Positions 1 through 7,874 of a stretch of 64,000 nt of DNA are shown here, piece by piece. Position 1 is the stretch's first letter, and each line of letters starts with the position of its first letter. Source of the DNA: JBDSKH01 sp035556655. GTDB taxonomy: Bacteria; Actinomycetota; Actinomycetes; Actinomycetales; Microbacteriaceae. The notes under the pieces were generated by a model. It was not told where the DNA came from, did no database searches, and was given only the letters and a program-made list of their open reading frames with translations. The stretch is from positions 11,717-75,716 of the forward strand of contig DATMFW010000026.1 of NCBI GenBank assembly GCA_035556655.1, in the 5' to 3' direction. The position numbers and the translations under genes were made by a program.

Positions 1-10
1 GAGGAGAGCC

Positions 11-1246
11 ATGTCGGACATCGTCGTCGTCGGAGCGGGGGTCTCGGGCGTGCACCTGGCGCTGCTGCTGCAGCAGAAGGGCATCCCGGTCACGCTGATC
101 AGCGACCGCTCCCCCGAGCAGATCGCCGGCGGGCGCCTTCCCAACAGCGTCGCCCATCACGCGGTGACCATCGAGCGCGAGCGCAGCCTGGGCGTCGACC
201 ACTGGCCGGTCGAGCAGTACGGCTACACCTGCCACTACCACTACGTCGGAATCCCTGACAACCCGCTGTTCTATCGCGGGGACTTCGTGTCGCCGTCCCG
301 CGCGGTCGACTACCGGCTCTACCTGCCGCGGCTGATCCAGGACTTCACCGACCGCGGCGGCGAGCTGCGGATCGACAGCATCGACGCCGACGGCATCGAG
401 GCGCTGTCGCAGAAGCACGACCTGGTCGTGGTGAGTTCGGGTAAGGCGACAATGGGCGAGTTCTTCGGAACCCGTGCCGACAAGTCGCCCTACTCCGCCC
501 CGCAGCGCCGGCTCGCCGTCGGCCTCTGGAGCGGCCTGACGCCGCGCGAGCCGCACGGCGTGACCCTGAGCCTGTCGCTCGGGCACGGCGAGCTGATCGC
601 CATCCCGATCCTCGGCGTGAACGGCCCCGCCACGGCGCTGCTGTTCGAGAACATCCCGGGCGGCGATCTCGAGGTGCTCGCGAGCACCCCCGCCGGCGAG
701 GACCCGGCCGCCTACCGGCAGCTGGTGCTCGACAAGCTGCGTCAGCACCACCCCACCGTCTTCGAGCAGGTCGCCGAGGCCGACTTCGCCCTCACCGGCC
801 CGGACGACGTGCTGCAGGGCGCGGTCACCCCCGTGATGCGCAACGACTTCGTCGAGTTCGGCGACGGCAAGATCGCCCTGGCCATGGGCGACGTGCACAA
901 CACCGTCGACCCGGTCATCGGCCAGGGCGCGAACTCGGCGTCGTACTCCGCTCAGGTCGTCGCGGACACCATCGCGGAGTCCTCGGAGTTCGGCGCGGCG
1001 TTCGGCCGGCTCGTCGCCGATCGGCGTCGCGAGCGGATCGAGGCGGTCAACGACTGGACCAACGCCATGATCGGGCTGCCCCCGGCCGACCACATCCCCC
1101 AGCTGCTCGGTGCCATGTCCCAGAGCAAGCCGCTGGCGGATGAGTTCACCCAGAACTTCAACGACCCGGTGGCGCAGTGGCAGCTGCTGTCCTCGCCCGA
1201 GGCCACCTTCGACTGGATCGGGCGCCACGCCCCGGTCGCGAGCTGA
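11..1246 (+). CDS. StyA-like FAD-dependent monooxygenase (styrene/indole monooxygenase family)
   Basis: The 411-residue protein matches the length and layout of the oxygenase component of two-component styrene/indole monooxygenases, which use FADH2 from a separate reductase to epoxidise a vinyl-aromatic or indole ring. A dinucleotide-binding GAGVSG loop lies at residues 8-13. The second FAD motif, GDVHNTVDPVIGQGAN, starts near residue 294. A GAGGAG ribosome site sits just before the ATG. An EthD-like gene follows after 13 nt, and a flavin reductase lies further along, consistent with a two-component system. Family assignment is good; the substrate (styrene, indole or other) is inferred only. 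Upstream genes are outside the window. Confidence 0.85.
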   Translation: MSDIVVVGAGVSGVHLALLLQQKGIPVTLISDRSPEQIAGGRLPNSVAHHAVTIERERSLGVDHWPVEQYGYTCHYHYVGIPDNPLFYRGDFVSPSRAVDYRLYLPRLIQDFTDRGGELRIDSIDADGIEALSQKHDLVVVSSGKATMGEFFGTRADKSPYSAPQRRLAVGLWSGLTPREPHGVTLSLSLGHGELIAIPILGVNGPATALLFENIPGGDLEVLASTPAGEDPAAYRQLVLDKLRQHHPTVFEQVAEADFALTGPDDVLQGAVTPVMRNDFVEFGDGKIALAMGDVHNTVDPVIGQGANSASYSAQVVADTIAESSEFGAAFGRLVADRRRERIEAVNDWTNAMIGLPPADHIPQLLGAMSQSKPLADEFTQNFNDPVAQWQLLSSPEATFDWIGRHAPVAS

Positions 1247-1259
1247 CGGGGGCCGGGCC

Positions 1260-1562
1260 ATGCACAAGCTCGTCGTCCTGTACCCGGCGCCCGCCGACCC
1301 CGAGGCGTTCCGCAGCCACTACCTCGGCACCCACCTGCCGCTCGTCGCGCAGCTGCCGGGCCTGATCGCCCACCGCTACTCGCTCGATGTCGCCTCCCCC
1401 GAGGGCGAGGCGCCGTACTTCGCGGTATTCGAGGCCGACTTCGCCGATGCCCCGGCGATGGGGGCGGCCCTCGGATCCCCCGAGGGCGCCGCAGTGCAGG
1501 CGGATGTGCCGCGCTACGCCACCGGCGGCGCGATCGTCATGCACTACCCGATCTCGAACTGA
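1260..1562 (+). CDS. EthD-family small protein
   Basis: A 100-residue protein of EthD/dimeric alpha-beta barrel type. It opens with MHKLVVLYPAPADPEAFRSH and continues with a THLPLVAQLPGL segment, the usual EthD pattern (hydrophobic strand, D-x-x-x-F-x-x-H/Y, H-x-P). EthD-like proteins often accompany aromatic-degrading oxygenases, acting as accessory factors or small lyases or isomerases. I chose the ATG 13 nt after the styA-like stop because the longer upstream reading runs inside that gene. Its end overlaps the end of the convergent AraC-type regulator by 19 nt. Its role in this cluster is unknown. Confidence 0.8.
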   Translation: MHKLVVLYPAPADPEAFRSHYLGTHLPLVAQLPGLIAHRYSLDVASPEGEAPYFAVFEADFADAPAMGAALGSPEGAAVQADVPRYATGGAIVMHYPISN

Positions 1563-2527
1563 ACGTCGCCGGCGGTCGCGCGATACTCCGATGCGCTGAC
1601 CCCGACGACGGCCCGGAACACCTTGCTGAAATGCGCGGCATCCGGGAAGCCCCAGCTCGCGGCGATCGCCGCGATCGAGCGGCCCGCCAGCAGCGGGTCC
1701 AGCAGGTCGCGGCGGGCGTTCTCGAGCCGGCGCTCCCGGATCCACGCGTTCACCGTGGTGCCCCGTGCCCGGAACAGGCTGTGCAGATAGCCGACCGAGA
1801 TGTAGCTGGCGCGCGCGATCATCTCGGGACCGAGCTCGTGCGATGCCAGGTTGCGGTTGATGAAGTCGTAGACGCCGAACATCAGCACCGAGCGCCGGTC
1901 GTCGGCGGAGGTCCCGCGGCTGGTGAGCTCGTGCGTGAGCATGGTGCCGACCAGGTCGACGGTGGTCCGCACGATGCGCATGCCGGCCGACCCGTGCAGC
2001 AGGTCGAGGTTGCGTCCCACCTGGTGCAGGAAGGGACTGACCATCTGCCCGAGGCCGGTCCCCAGCGACAGCGGGACCGCGGTGAGGGTGCTGACCTGCT
2101 GGTGGCTGAGTTCCAGCTTGTCCTGCGGGAACATGATGACGACGGCGTCGGTGCCCTCGTCGACGGAGAGCGTGTAGGGCCGTCCGGTGTCGTAGATGGC
2201 GACGTCGCCGGGCTGCAGAACCGCCTCGCGACCGTCCTGCACCAGGATCGCCGTGCCCCCGATCTGCAGCGTCAGCTTGTAGTACAACCGGTCCGAGTCG
2301 CCGATCAGGCGGGGCGTGCGCTCCACGGTGTGCGCGGAGGCGTTGACCGTCGACAGGAAGATGTCGTCGACCCGCCGCCCCCGCATCCGGCCGCGGAAGT
2401 CCTCGACGGCGTCGAGCACCTGCAGCGGCACGAACGAGTGCGAGACCGCGGTGCTCCATTCGGGCACGGATGCGGTGCGCACCTCGCGCACCTGCACGGC
2501 GGGACCACGCCGGGGCTCGATGGTCAC
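1544..2527 (-). CDS. AraC-family transcriptional regulator
   Basis: A 327-residue regulator. The N-terminal half (about residues 20-190) resembles the AraC-binding-like cupin domain of AraC/XylS activators of aromatic catabolism. The C-terminal 100 residues hold two helix-turn-helix units (ARASYISVGYLHSLFRARGT and AAIAASWGFPDAAHFSKVFR). A GTG start at 2525-2527 is chosen because GAGGAGG lies 6 nt upstream; longer readings lack this. It is divergent from the flavin reductase at 2673 and convergent with the EthD gene. It is probably the substrate-responsive activator of the flanking oxygenase genes, which is inferred from position. Confidence 0.88.
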   Translation of the reverse strand: MTIEPRRGPAVQVREVRTASVPEWSTAVSHSFVPLQVLDAVEDFRGRMRGRRVDDIFLSTVNASAHTVERTPRLIGDSDRLYYKLTLQIGGTAILVQDGREAVLQPGDVAIYDTGRPYTLSVDEGTDAVVIMFPQDKLELSHQQVSTLTAVPLSLGTGLGQMVSPFLHQVGRNLDLLHGSAGMRIVRTTVDLVGTMLTHELTSRGTSADDRRSVLMFGVYDFINRNLASHELGPEMIARASYISVGYLHSLFRARGTTVNAWIRERRLENARRDLLDPLLAGRSIAAIAASWGFPDAAHFSKVFRAVVGVSASEYRATAGDVQFEIG

Positions 2528-2602
2528 GGGCAACCTCCTCGTCGTCTCCCTGCACGATAGTCGCGCCGCGGGCCGTGTGGCTTGGCTGGAAGTGATGAGT
2601 TT

Positions 2603-2662
2603 CCCGGAACCGGATCTGCTCACTCTCGGACATTGCCGCCCCGTTCCGGGCGGGGTTATCGT
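2603..2662 (+). promoter_or_regulatory. Probable AraC-controlled promoter of the reductase/HpaB operon
   Basis: A candidate -35 TTGCCG (2633-2638) and -10 TATCGT (2657-2662) are 18 nt apart, upstream of the reductase ATG. An inverted pair CCCGGAAC (2603-2610) and GTTCCGGG (2643-2650) brackets the -35 box and could be activator half-sites. On the other strand a TATCGT box (2554-2559) precedes the regulator. All of this is motif reading only. Confidence 0.4.
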
Positions 2663-2672
2663 CCGTTTCACC

Positions 2673-3215
2673 ATGATCGCGACTGCCCCGGGATTCGATC
2701 CGGCCTCGAAGCTCTACCGCCCGCCGTCCCACTTCTTCCGGGGCAGTCTGGGGCGGTTCGCGACGGGGGTGGCGGTCGTCACCTACGACGCGGTCCTGCC
2801 CGACGGCAGTCCCGAGCGGCGCGGGATCACCGTGAACTCGTTCACCTCGGTGTCGATGGATCCGCCCTTGGTGCTGGTGTCGATCCAGCGCAGCGTCACC
2901 AGCCACGAGCTGCTCTCGGGCCGCCCGTTCACCATCAACGTGCTCGGTGCCGAGCAGCAGGCGCTCGCCACGCATTTCGCCGGGCGCCCGTCGACCGGGC
3001 CGGTCTGGCTGGAGGGCGACCACGCCCCGCGCATCGCCGGCGCGCTCTCGCACTTCGAGTGCACACCCTGGGCCGAATACGACGGCGGCGACCACACTCT
3101 CTTCCTCGGCCGGGTGCAGCACTTCGACTACCGCTCGGGCCCGGCGCTCGGGTTCGTCGACGGCCGGTTCGTGACCATCGCCGAACTCGACAGCGGTCAC
3201 GAGGACCTGCTCTGA
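2673..3215 (+). CDS. Flavin reductase (HpaC/StyB-like FMN-binding split-barrel)
   Basis: A 180-residue NAD(P)H:flavin reductase of the flavin_reduct family. It carries the typical beginning FRGSLGRFATGVAVVTY, then GITVNSFTSVSMDPPLVLVSI and the GRPFTINVLGAEQQALATHF segment. Its product, free FADH2, would feed the HpaB-like monooxygenase 12 nt downstream and plausibly the StyA-like enzyme upstream. No other reductase lies in the visible cluster. The ATG at 2673 is the first in-frame start after the divergent promoter region. Family call is firm; sharing between the two oxygenases is inferred. Confidence 0.9.
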   Translation: MIATAPGFDPASKLYRPPSHFFRGSLGRFATGVAVVTYDAVLPDGSPERRGITVNSFTSVSMDPPLVLVSIQRSVTSHELLSGRPFTINVLGAEQQALATHFAGRPSTGPVWLEGDHAPRIAGALSHFECTPWAEYDGGDHTLFLGRVQHFDYRSGPALGFVDGRFVTIAELDSGHEDLL

Positions 3216-3227
3216 TCTGGAGGACCC

Positions 3228-4682
3228 GTGGGCATCCGCACCGGCCGGCAGTACCTCGACGCGCTCAACGCGATGTCGCCGCACATCGTCATCGACGGCG
3301 AGGTGGTGACCTCCCAGGTGGCCGAGCATCCGGCGTTCCGCCAGAACGCGCTCACCCATGCCGCGCTGTTCGACATGCAGCACGACCGGCGCCACCGTTC
3401 CGCGCTGACCTTCACGTCGCCGACCAGCGGTGATCCGGTGGCGACGTCGTTCCTGGTGCCGCGGTCCGAGGCCGATCTGCGCCGGCGCCGCGCCGCGCAC
3501 TCGACCTGGGCCGAGTGGTCCCAGGGCTTCCTCGGCCGCTCGGCGGACTACATGAACAGCGCGCTCACCGCGCTCGCGACGGCCGAGGCCTTCTTCGGCC
3601 AGGCGGATCCGGTATTCGCCGAGCGCATCCGGGCGTACTACGAGATGGCCCGCGAGAACGATCTGCTGGCCACCCACACGCTGATCCCGCCGCAGGTCAA
3701 CCGGTCGCCGTCGGCCTCCGAGCACGGGGGCGCCCCTGCCGCACGGATCGTGGAGGAGCGCTCCGACGGCATCGTGATCCGCGGCGCCCGGATGCTGGCC
3801 ACGGTCGCCCCGGTCGCCGACGAGTTGCTGGTCTTCCCATCGACGGTGCTGCGCGGCAGCCCCGAGGACGCCCCGTACTCGTTCGCGTTCGCCATCCAGA
3901 ACGACGCTCCAGGCCTGAAGTACTACTGCCGCAGCTCGCTCTACAACGGCGGCGGCAGCTTCAACGAGCCGCTCGCCTCGCGCTTCGACGAGATGGATGC
4001 GGCGGTCGTCTTCGAGGACGTGTTCGTCCCGAACGAGCGCGTCTTCCTGCTCGGACACCCCGAGCTCTGCAACGCGTTCTACTCCGCGACGGGAGCCGGC
4101 GCCCTGATGACCCACCAGGTGATCTGCCGGACGCTGGCCAAGACCGAGTTCTATCTCGGGCTGGCCGGCGAGATCGCCGATGCGATCGGCATCGGCGGGT
4201 TCCAGCACATCCAGGAGGACCTGGCCGAGCTGATCTCGTACGTCGAGATCGGCAAGGCGCTGATCCGCGCCGCCGAGGCGGAGGGCGCCCTCAACGAGGA
4301 GGGGGTGTTCCTGCCGCGCTGGGAGACCCTGAACGCGGCCCGCAACTGGTACCCCAAGCACGTGTCGCCGCGGCTGCCGCAGATCATCCGCAAGTTCTCG
4401 GCCTCGGGTCTGATGGCGCTGCCCGGCGAGTACGACCTCGCCAATCCCGAGGCCCGCGGGGACATCGACATGTTCCTGCAGGGCGCGACGGTGACCGCGG
4501 AGGAACGCATCCGCCTGTTCAAGCTGGCGGTCGACGCATCCGTGAGCGGGTTCGCGGGGCGCGAGTCGCTCTACGAGTACTTCTTCTTCGGCGACCCCGT
4601 GCGCATGGCGGGAGCGATGGTGGCCCAGTACGACCGCACCCCGCTGCAGGACCGGCTGCAGGAGTTCCTCGGCCGGGTCTGA
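3228..4682 (+). CDS. HpaB-type FADH2-dependent aromatic hydroxylase
   Basis: The 484-residue protein has the length and acyl-CoA-dehydrogenase-like fold pattern of the 4-hydroxyphenylacetate 3-hydroxylase / phenol hydroxylase oxygenase family. It starts RTGRQYLDALN, has a middle region with THTLIPPQVNRS near residues 148-159 (contacting FAD in the family) and a C-terminal helical domain. A GTG start is used, preceded by TGGAGGA. It follows the flavin reductase by 12 nt, so the two should be co-transcribed. Ortho-hydroxylation of a phenolic compound is the usual reaction; the substrate here is not known. Confidence 0.87.
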   Translation: MGIRTGRQYLDALNAMSPHIVIDGEVVTSQVAEHPAFRQNALTHAALFDMQHDRRHRSALTFTSPTSGDPVATSFLVPRSEADLRRRRAAHSTWAEWSQGFLGRSADYMNSALTALATAEAFFGQADPVFAERIRAYYEMARENDLLATHTLIPPQVNRSPSASEHGGAPAARIVEERSDGIVIRGARMLATVAPVADELLVFPSTVLRGSPEDAPYSFAFAIQNDAPGLKYYCRSSLYNGGGSFNEPLASRFDEMDAAVVFEDVFVPNERVFLLGHPELCNAFYSATGAGALMTHQVICRTLAKTEFYLGLAGEIADAIGIGGFQHIQEDLAELISYVEIGKALIRAAEAEGALNEEGVFLPRWETLNAARNWYPKHVSPRLPQIIRKFSASGLMALPGEYDLANPEARGDIDMFLQGATVTAEERIRLFKLAVDASVSGFAGRESLYEYFFFGDPVRMAGAMVAQYDRTPLQDRLQEFLGRV

Positions 4683-4688
4683 GCCGCA

Positions 4689-5609
4689 CTACCGGCGCGC
4701 GCGCTCCCGGGCGTTGCGGCGCATGTCGCGTTCGCGCTTGCGTGCCTCGCGGAGGTGCTTCTCGACCTCGCGGCGCGCCTTGACCGCCTCCTTGACCTTG
4801 GGGTCGCGTTCCACGACGGCGGCGAACGGATCCACCTCCGGGGCGACCGGCGGCGCGACCCGCCCGGAGATCAGCGCCTCCAGCCCGTCGAGCACGAGCG
4901 CGCGCCCGAACGCGAAGGGGTCCCCGGCCGCGTCGGGCGAGAACACCCCGGTCTGCAGCGCCTCGTGCACATGCGGAAGCGCCTCGGCACTGACCAGCCG
5001 GCCCAGCATCCGCTCGGTCTGCCGGTCGAGCTGGTCCGCGTCTCCCCCGGCCGCGGTCATCGCCTGAGCGTAGCCGCGGATGATGTGGCTCTCCCACCGG
5101 GCCTGCGCGATGAGGGCGAGGATCGCGGAGGTCTTCTGCTCGCCATCCAGCGGAACCGCGGCGAGCACCTCGAGCGCGACATCGAGCCAGGCGAGGTTGT
5201 TCGGGGTCGTGGGCGTTCCCTCGATCGGCACGTCGAGCAGCCAGGGGTGCTCGCGGTAGATCGCGCTCATCGCGATCGACCAGGCCTCAAGGCCCGCGCG
5301 CCAGCCCCCCGTGGCCGCCTCGCGGATCTGCTCGGGCGGCAATCCGATCCCGTCCTCCTGCATGAGCACGAGCAGGTCGTCTTTGCTGGTGACGTAGCGG
5401 TAGAGCGCCATCGACGTGACGCCGAGCTCGCCCGCGATGGCCGCCATCGACACCGCGGCCAGCCCGCCGTCGTCGGCCAGCCGCACTGCGACCTCGACGA
5501 TGCGCTCGATGCTGAGTTCGCGCTTGGGTCCGCGCTGCGGGCTCGCCGCGACACCCCACGCCAACGCGACCGCGCGGGGCAGCTCGGGTTCGTCCGGGCT
5601 GTCATCCAT
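4689..5609 (-). CDS. TetR-family repressor with C-terminal TetR_C-like domain
   Basis: A 306-residue regulator. A helix-turn-helix occupies about residues 33-78 (IVEVAVRLADDGGLAAVSMA then GVTSMALYRYVTSKDDLL). A longer ligand-binding domain follows, of the type seen in drug-responsive TetR proteins. The last 45 residues form a strongly charged Lys/Arg/Glu tail that looks like a coiled coil and is unusual. It is divergent from an ABC exporter, with a perfect palindrome in between. Repression of that exporter is therefore likely. Its ATG lies 7 nt after a TAGGCT box on the minus strand, so the transcript may be leaderless. Confidence 0.88.
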   Translation of the reverse strand: MDDSPDEPELPRAVALAWGVAASPQRGPKRELSIERIVEVAVRLADDGGLAAVSMAAIAGELGVTSMALYRYVTSKDDLLVLMQEDGIGLPPEQIREAATGGWRAGLEAWSIAMSAIYREHPWLLDVPIEGTPTTPNNLAWLDVALEVLAAVPLDGEQKTSAILALIAQARWESHIIRGYAQAMTAAGGDADQLDRQTERMLGRLVSAEALPHVHEALQTGVFSPDAAGDPFAFGRALVLDGLEALISGRVAPPVAPEVDPFAAVVERDPKVKEAVKARREVEKHLREARKRERDMRRNARERARR

Positions 5610-5611
5610 GC

Positions 5612-5672
5612 TTGACAGCCTACCTCGACTGTGTATTACTAAAACAGTTATCGCCGTAAACAGTTTACGGCG
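5612..5672 (+). promoter_or_regulatory. ABC exporter promoter with TetR operator
   Basis: TTGACA (5612-5617) is followed 16 nt later by TATTAC (5634-5639), a good sigma-70-type promoter. Downstream, 5652-5672 is a perfect 21-nt palindrome with arms CGCCGTAAAC and GTTTACGGCG around a central A, placed to block elongation or clearance. The minus-strand TAGGCT box of tetR (5617-5622) overlaps the -35 element, so one bound repressor may affect both genes. Confidence 0.75.
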
Positions 5673-5683
5673 GAAAGGACACC

Positions 5684-6544
5684 ATGACCGACATGATCGC
5701 CGTCCGCGGCGTGACCAAGTCGTTCGGCACCCAGGAGGTGCTGTGCGGCATCGACCTCGACGTCGCGCGCGGCGAGATCGTCGCCCTCCTCGGCGAGAAC
5801 GGCGCAGGCAAGACCACCCTCATCAACATCCTCAGCACGCTCATCCGGCCCGACGCCGGGACGGCACGGATCGACGGCCTCGACGTCGTCCGCGAGCGCC
5901 AGGCGGTCAAGACCCGGCTGAGCCTCACCGGGCAGTCCGCCGCGGTCGACGAGGTGCTGACCGGCGATGAGAACCTGCGGATGATGGCCGGGCTCATCGG
6001 CCTCACCCGAGCCCAGGCCGCCGAACGCAGCGCCGCCCTCCTGGAGCGGTTCGACCTCACCGCGGCCGCGCGCAAGCGGGTCAAGACCTACAGCGGCGGG
6101 ATGCGGCGGCGCCTCGACCTCGCCATCTCGCTTCTCGCGACCCCGCCGGTGGTGTTCCTCGACGAGCCGACCACCGGGCTCGACCCGGCGAGCAGGCAGG
6201 AACTCTGGAGCGTCATCCGCCACCTCGCCGACAACGGCACGACCGTGCTGCTCACCACCCAGTACCTCGAGGAGGCCGACCAGCTGGCCGACCGCATCGT
6301 CGTCCTGCGCGAGGGCCGCATCGTGGCCGAGGGCACGCCCGGCGCGCTCAAGGCCCGCGTCGGCGGCGAGGTCGTCGAGGTACGCGGACCCGACGGCGAG
6401 ATCCTCGGCGAGGTCCCCACCGACGGCAGCGCCGCCGGCCTGCGCCGTGCCCTCGGCGCGGTCGACGATGCGGCCGCCATCACCCTGCGCCGCCCGACCC
6501 TGGACGACGTGTTCCTCACCCTGACCGGAAAGGCCCGCTCATGA
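5684..6544 (+). CDS. ABC transporter ATP-binding protein (DrrA-like)
   Basis: A 286-residue ATPase of the daunorubicin-resistance (DrrA) exporter type. Walker A GENGAGKTT is at residues 37-45, the signature YSGGMRRRLDL near 136-146, and Walker B VVFLDEPTTGLD near 156-167. A short C-terminal regulatory tail ends in RRPTLDDVFLTLTGK, characteristic of this subfamily. GGAAAGGA precedes the ATG. The gene overlaps the permease by 4 nt (ATGA). With the divergent TetR gene this forms a repressor-controlled export module. The exported compound cannot be told from sequence. Confidence 0.93.
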   Translation: MTDMIAVRGVTKSFGTQEVLCGIDLDVARGEIVALLGENGAGKTTLINILSTLIRPDAGTARIDGLDVVRERQAVKTRLSLTGQSAAVDEVLTGDENLRMMAGLIGLTRAQAAERSAALLERFDLTAAARKRVKTYSGGMRRRLDLAISLLATPPVVFLDEPTTGLDPASRQELWSVIRHLADNGTTVLLTTQYLEEADQLADRIVVLREGRIVAEGTPGALKARVGGEVVEVRGPDGEILGEVPTDGSAAGLRRALGAVDDAAAITLRRPTLDDVFLTLTGKARS

Positions 6545-7314
6545 CCGCCCTCACCGCCCCGCCGCTGCGGGCCGAGACCACCTTCATCCGGCGCAGCATC
6601 ATCCACACGCTGCGCACGCCCGACGCCCTCGTCATGGCGATCGCCCTGCCGACCATCCTCATGCTGCTGTTCACCTACGTGTTCGGCGGGGCCATCGACG
6701 AGGACGGCGGCTACGTGGACTACGTGGTGCCCGGGATCATCCTGCTCTGCGCCGGGTTCGGGGCCGCCACCGTGGCCACCGACGTGGCATCGGACATGAC
6801 CGCCGGCATCATCGACCGATTCCGCACCATGCCGGTGCGGGCCTCGGCGGTCATCACCGGACACGTGGTCGCGAGCCTGCTGCGGAACCTCCTCGCCACC
6901 GGGATCGTGGTCGGCGTCGCGGTGCTCGTGGGTTTCCGCCCCGACGCGAGCCCCCTCGGCTGGGCCGGGGTGGTCGCCATCGTGGGGGCGTACATCCTGG
7001 CGATGACCTACCTGTTCGCCGCGATCGGGCTGGCCGCATCGAGCCCCGAGGCCGCGAGCGGCTACGGCTTCTTCCTGATGTTCCTGCCGTACGTCTCGAG
7101 CGCGTTCGTGCCGGTCGACACGATGCCCGCCTGGTTGCAGTGGGTGGCCGACAACCAGCCGCTCACCCCGATCATCGAGACGATCCGCGCGCTGCTGCTC
7201 GGCACCGATCCGGGCGCGGATGCGGCATGGGCCGCCGCCTGGATCGCCCTCATCCTGGTGGCCGGCATCGCCTGGTCGTCGGTGGTCTTCGCCCGCAAGG
7301 CCGGGCGACGGTGA
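6541..7314 (+). CDS. ABC-2 type transporter permease (DrrB-like)
   Basis: A 257-residue integral membrane protein with about six hydrophobic segments and the ABC-2 pattern. The first helix is PDALVMAIALPTILMLLFTY. A central segment holds FRTMPVRASAVITGHVVASL, and FLPYVSSAFVPVDTMP lies before the last helices. Translation is coupled to the ATPase through an ATGA overlap. It should form the membrane dimer of the exporter whose ATPase is encoded just upstream. Confidence 0.92.
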   Translation: MTALTAPPLRAETTFIRRSIIHTLRTPDALVMAIALPTILMLLFTYVFGGAIDEDGGYVDYVVPGIILLCAGFGAATVATDVASDMTAGIIDRFRTMPVRASAVITGHVVASLLRNLLATGIVVGVAVLVGFRPDASPLGWAGVVAIVGAYILAMTYLFAAIGLAASSPEAASGYGFFLMFLPYVSSAFVPVDTMPAWLQWVADNQPLTPIIETIRALLLGTDPGADAAWAAAWIALILVAGIAWSSVVFARKAGRR

Positions 7315-7330
7315 ACCTCGTCCCGGCGAG

Positions 7331-7837
7331 CTAGTCCTGCTTGGGGCGGGCCAGGGCGTCCCTGGCCTGCTCCACCAGCTCGGCGTCGACGAGCACCTGA
7401 TAGCTGCTGGCGAGCACCTGCGACATCGACTCGAAGTCGCGGGAGCGCCGGGAGATGCCGTACGAGACCAGGCGGAACAGCATCCCGAATGCCGCACCGA
7501 TGAGGATCGCGGCGCCGAAGATGCTCCAGCTGAACTGCTCGGGCGGGGTGAAGAACGAGAACAGCAGCCCGATGAACAGACCGAACCAGGCGCCGCTGAG
7601 CGCGCCCTCCAGGGCCGCACGGCTCCAGGAGAGCTTGCGGGTGACCCGTTCGACGCTCTTGAGGTCGTTGCCGACGATCGAGACCCGCCCGACCGGGAAC
7701 TCGGCCTTGGCGAGATGGTCCACCCGCTCCTGGGCCTCGAGATAGGTGTCGTAGGTGCCCAGAACCTCGCCCTTGGGCACCGTCTGGAAGGCGACCTGAC
7801 GGCCGCCGGGGCCGCGTCCTGCTCGGGGTGTGCTCAC
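7331..7837 (-). CDS. General stress protein 17M-like membrane protein
   Basis: A 168-residue protein. Residues 15-75 resemble the general-stress-protein 17M-like domain (TYDTYLEAQERVDHLAKAEFPVGRVSIVGNDL). Two hydrophobic segments follow around residues 83-98 and 106-124 (ALSGAWFGLFIGLLFSFF, IFGAAILIGAAFGMLFRLV), which makes a small inner-membrane protein. The GTG start has GGAGGAT 6 nt upstream. It is divergent from the MgtE-N/CBS gene. In many actinobacteria, as I recall, this family sits beside that gene, DUF1003 and mrp. Function is unknown. Confidence 0.75.
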   Translation of the reverse strand: MSTPRAGRGPGGRQVAFQTVPKGEVLGTYDTYLEAQERVDHLAKAEFPVGRVSIVGNDLKSVERVTRKLSWSRAALEGALSGAWFGLFIGLLFSFFTPPEQFSWSIFGAAILIGAAFGMLFRLVSYGISRRSRDFESMSQVLASSYQVLVDAELVEQARDALARPKQD

Positions 7838-7874
7838 GGGGTCATCCTCCCACGTGCGGACTAGGGTTTACAGC

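Noticed and set aside
1158..4361. A 1067-codon minus-strand open frame
   Set aside because: It is a shadow of the regulator, reductase and HpaB-like genes; long open frames on the opposite strand are expected at this GC content and the translation is Arg/Gly/Ala low-complexity.
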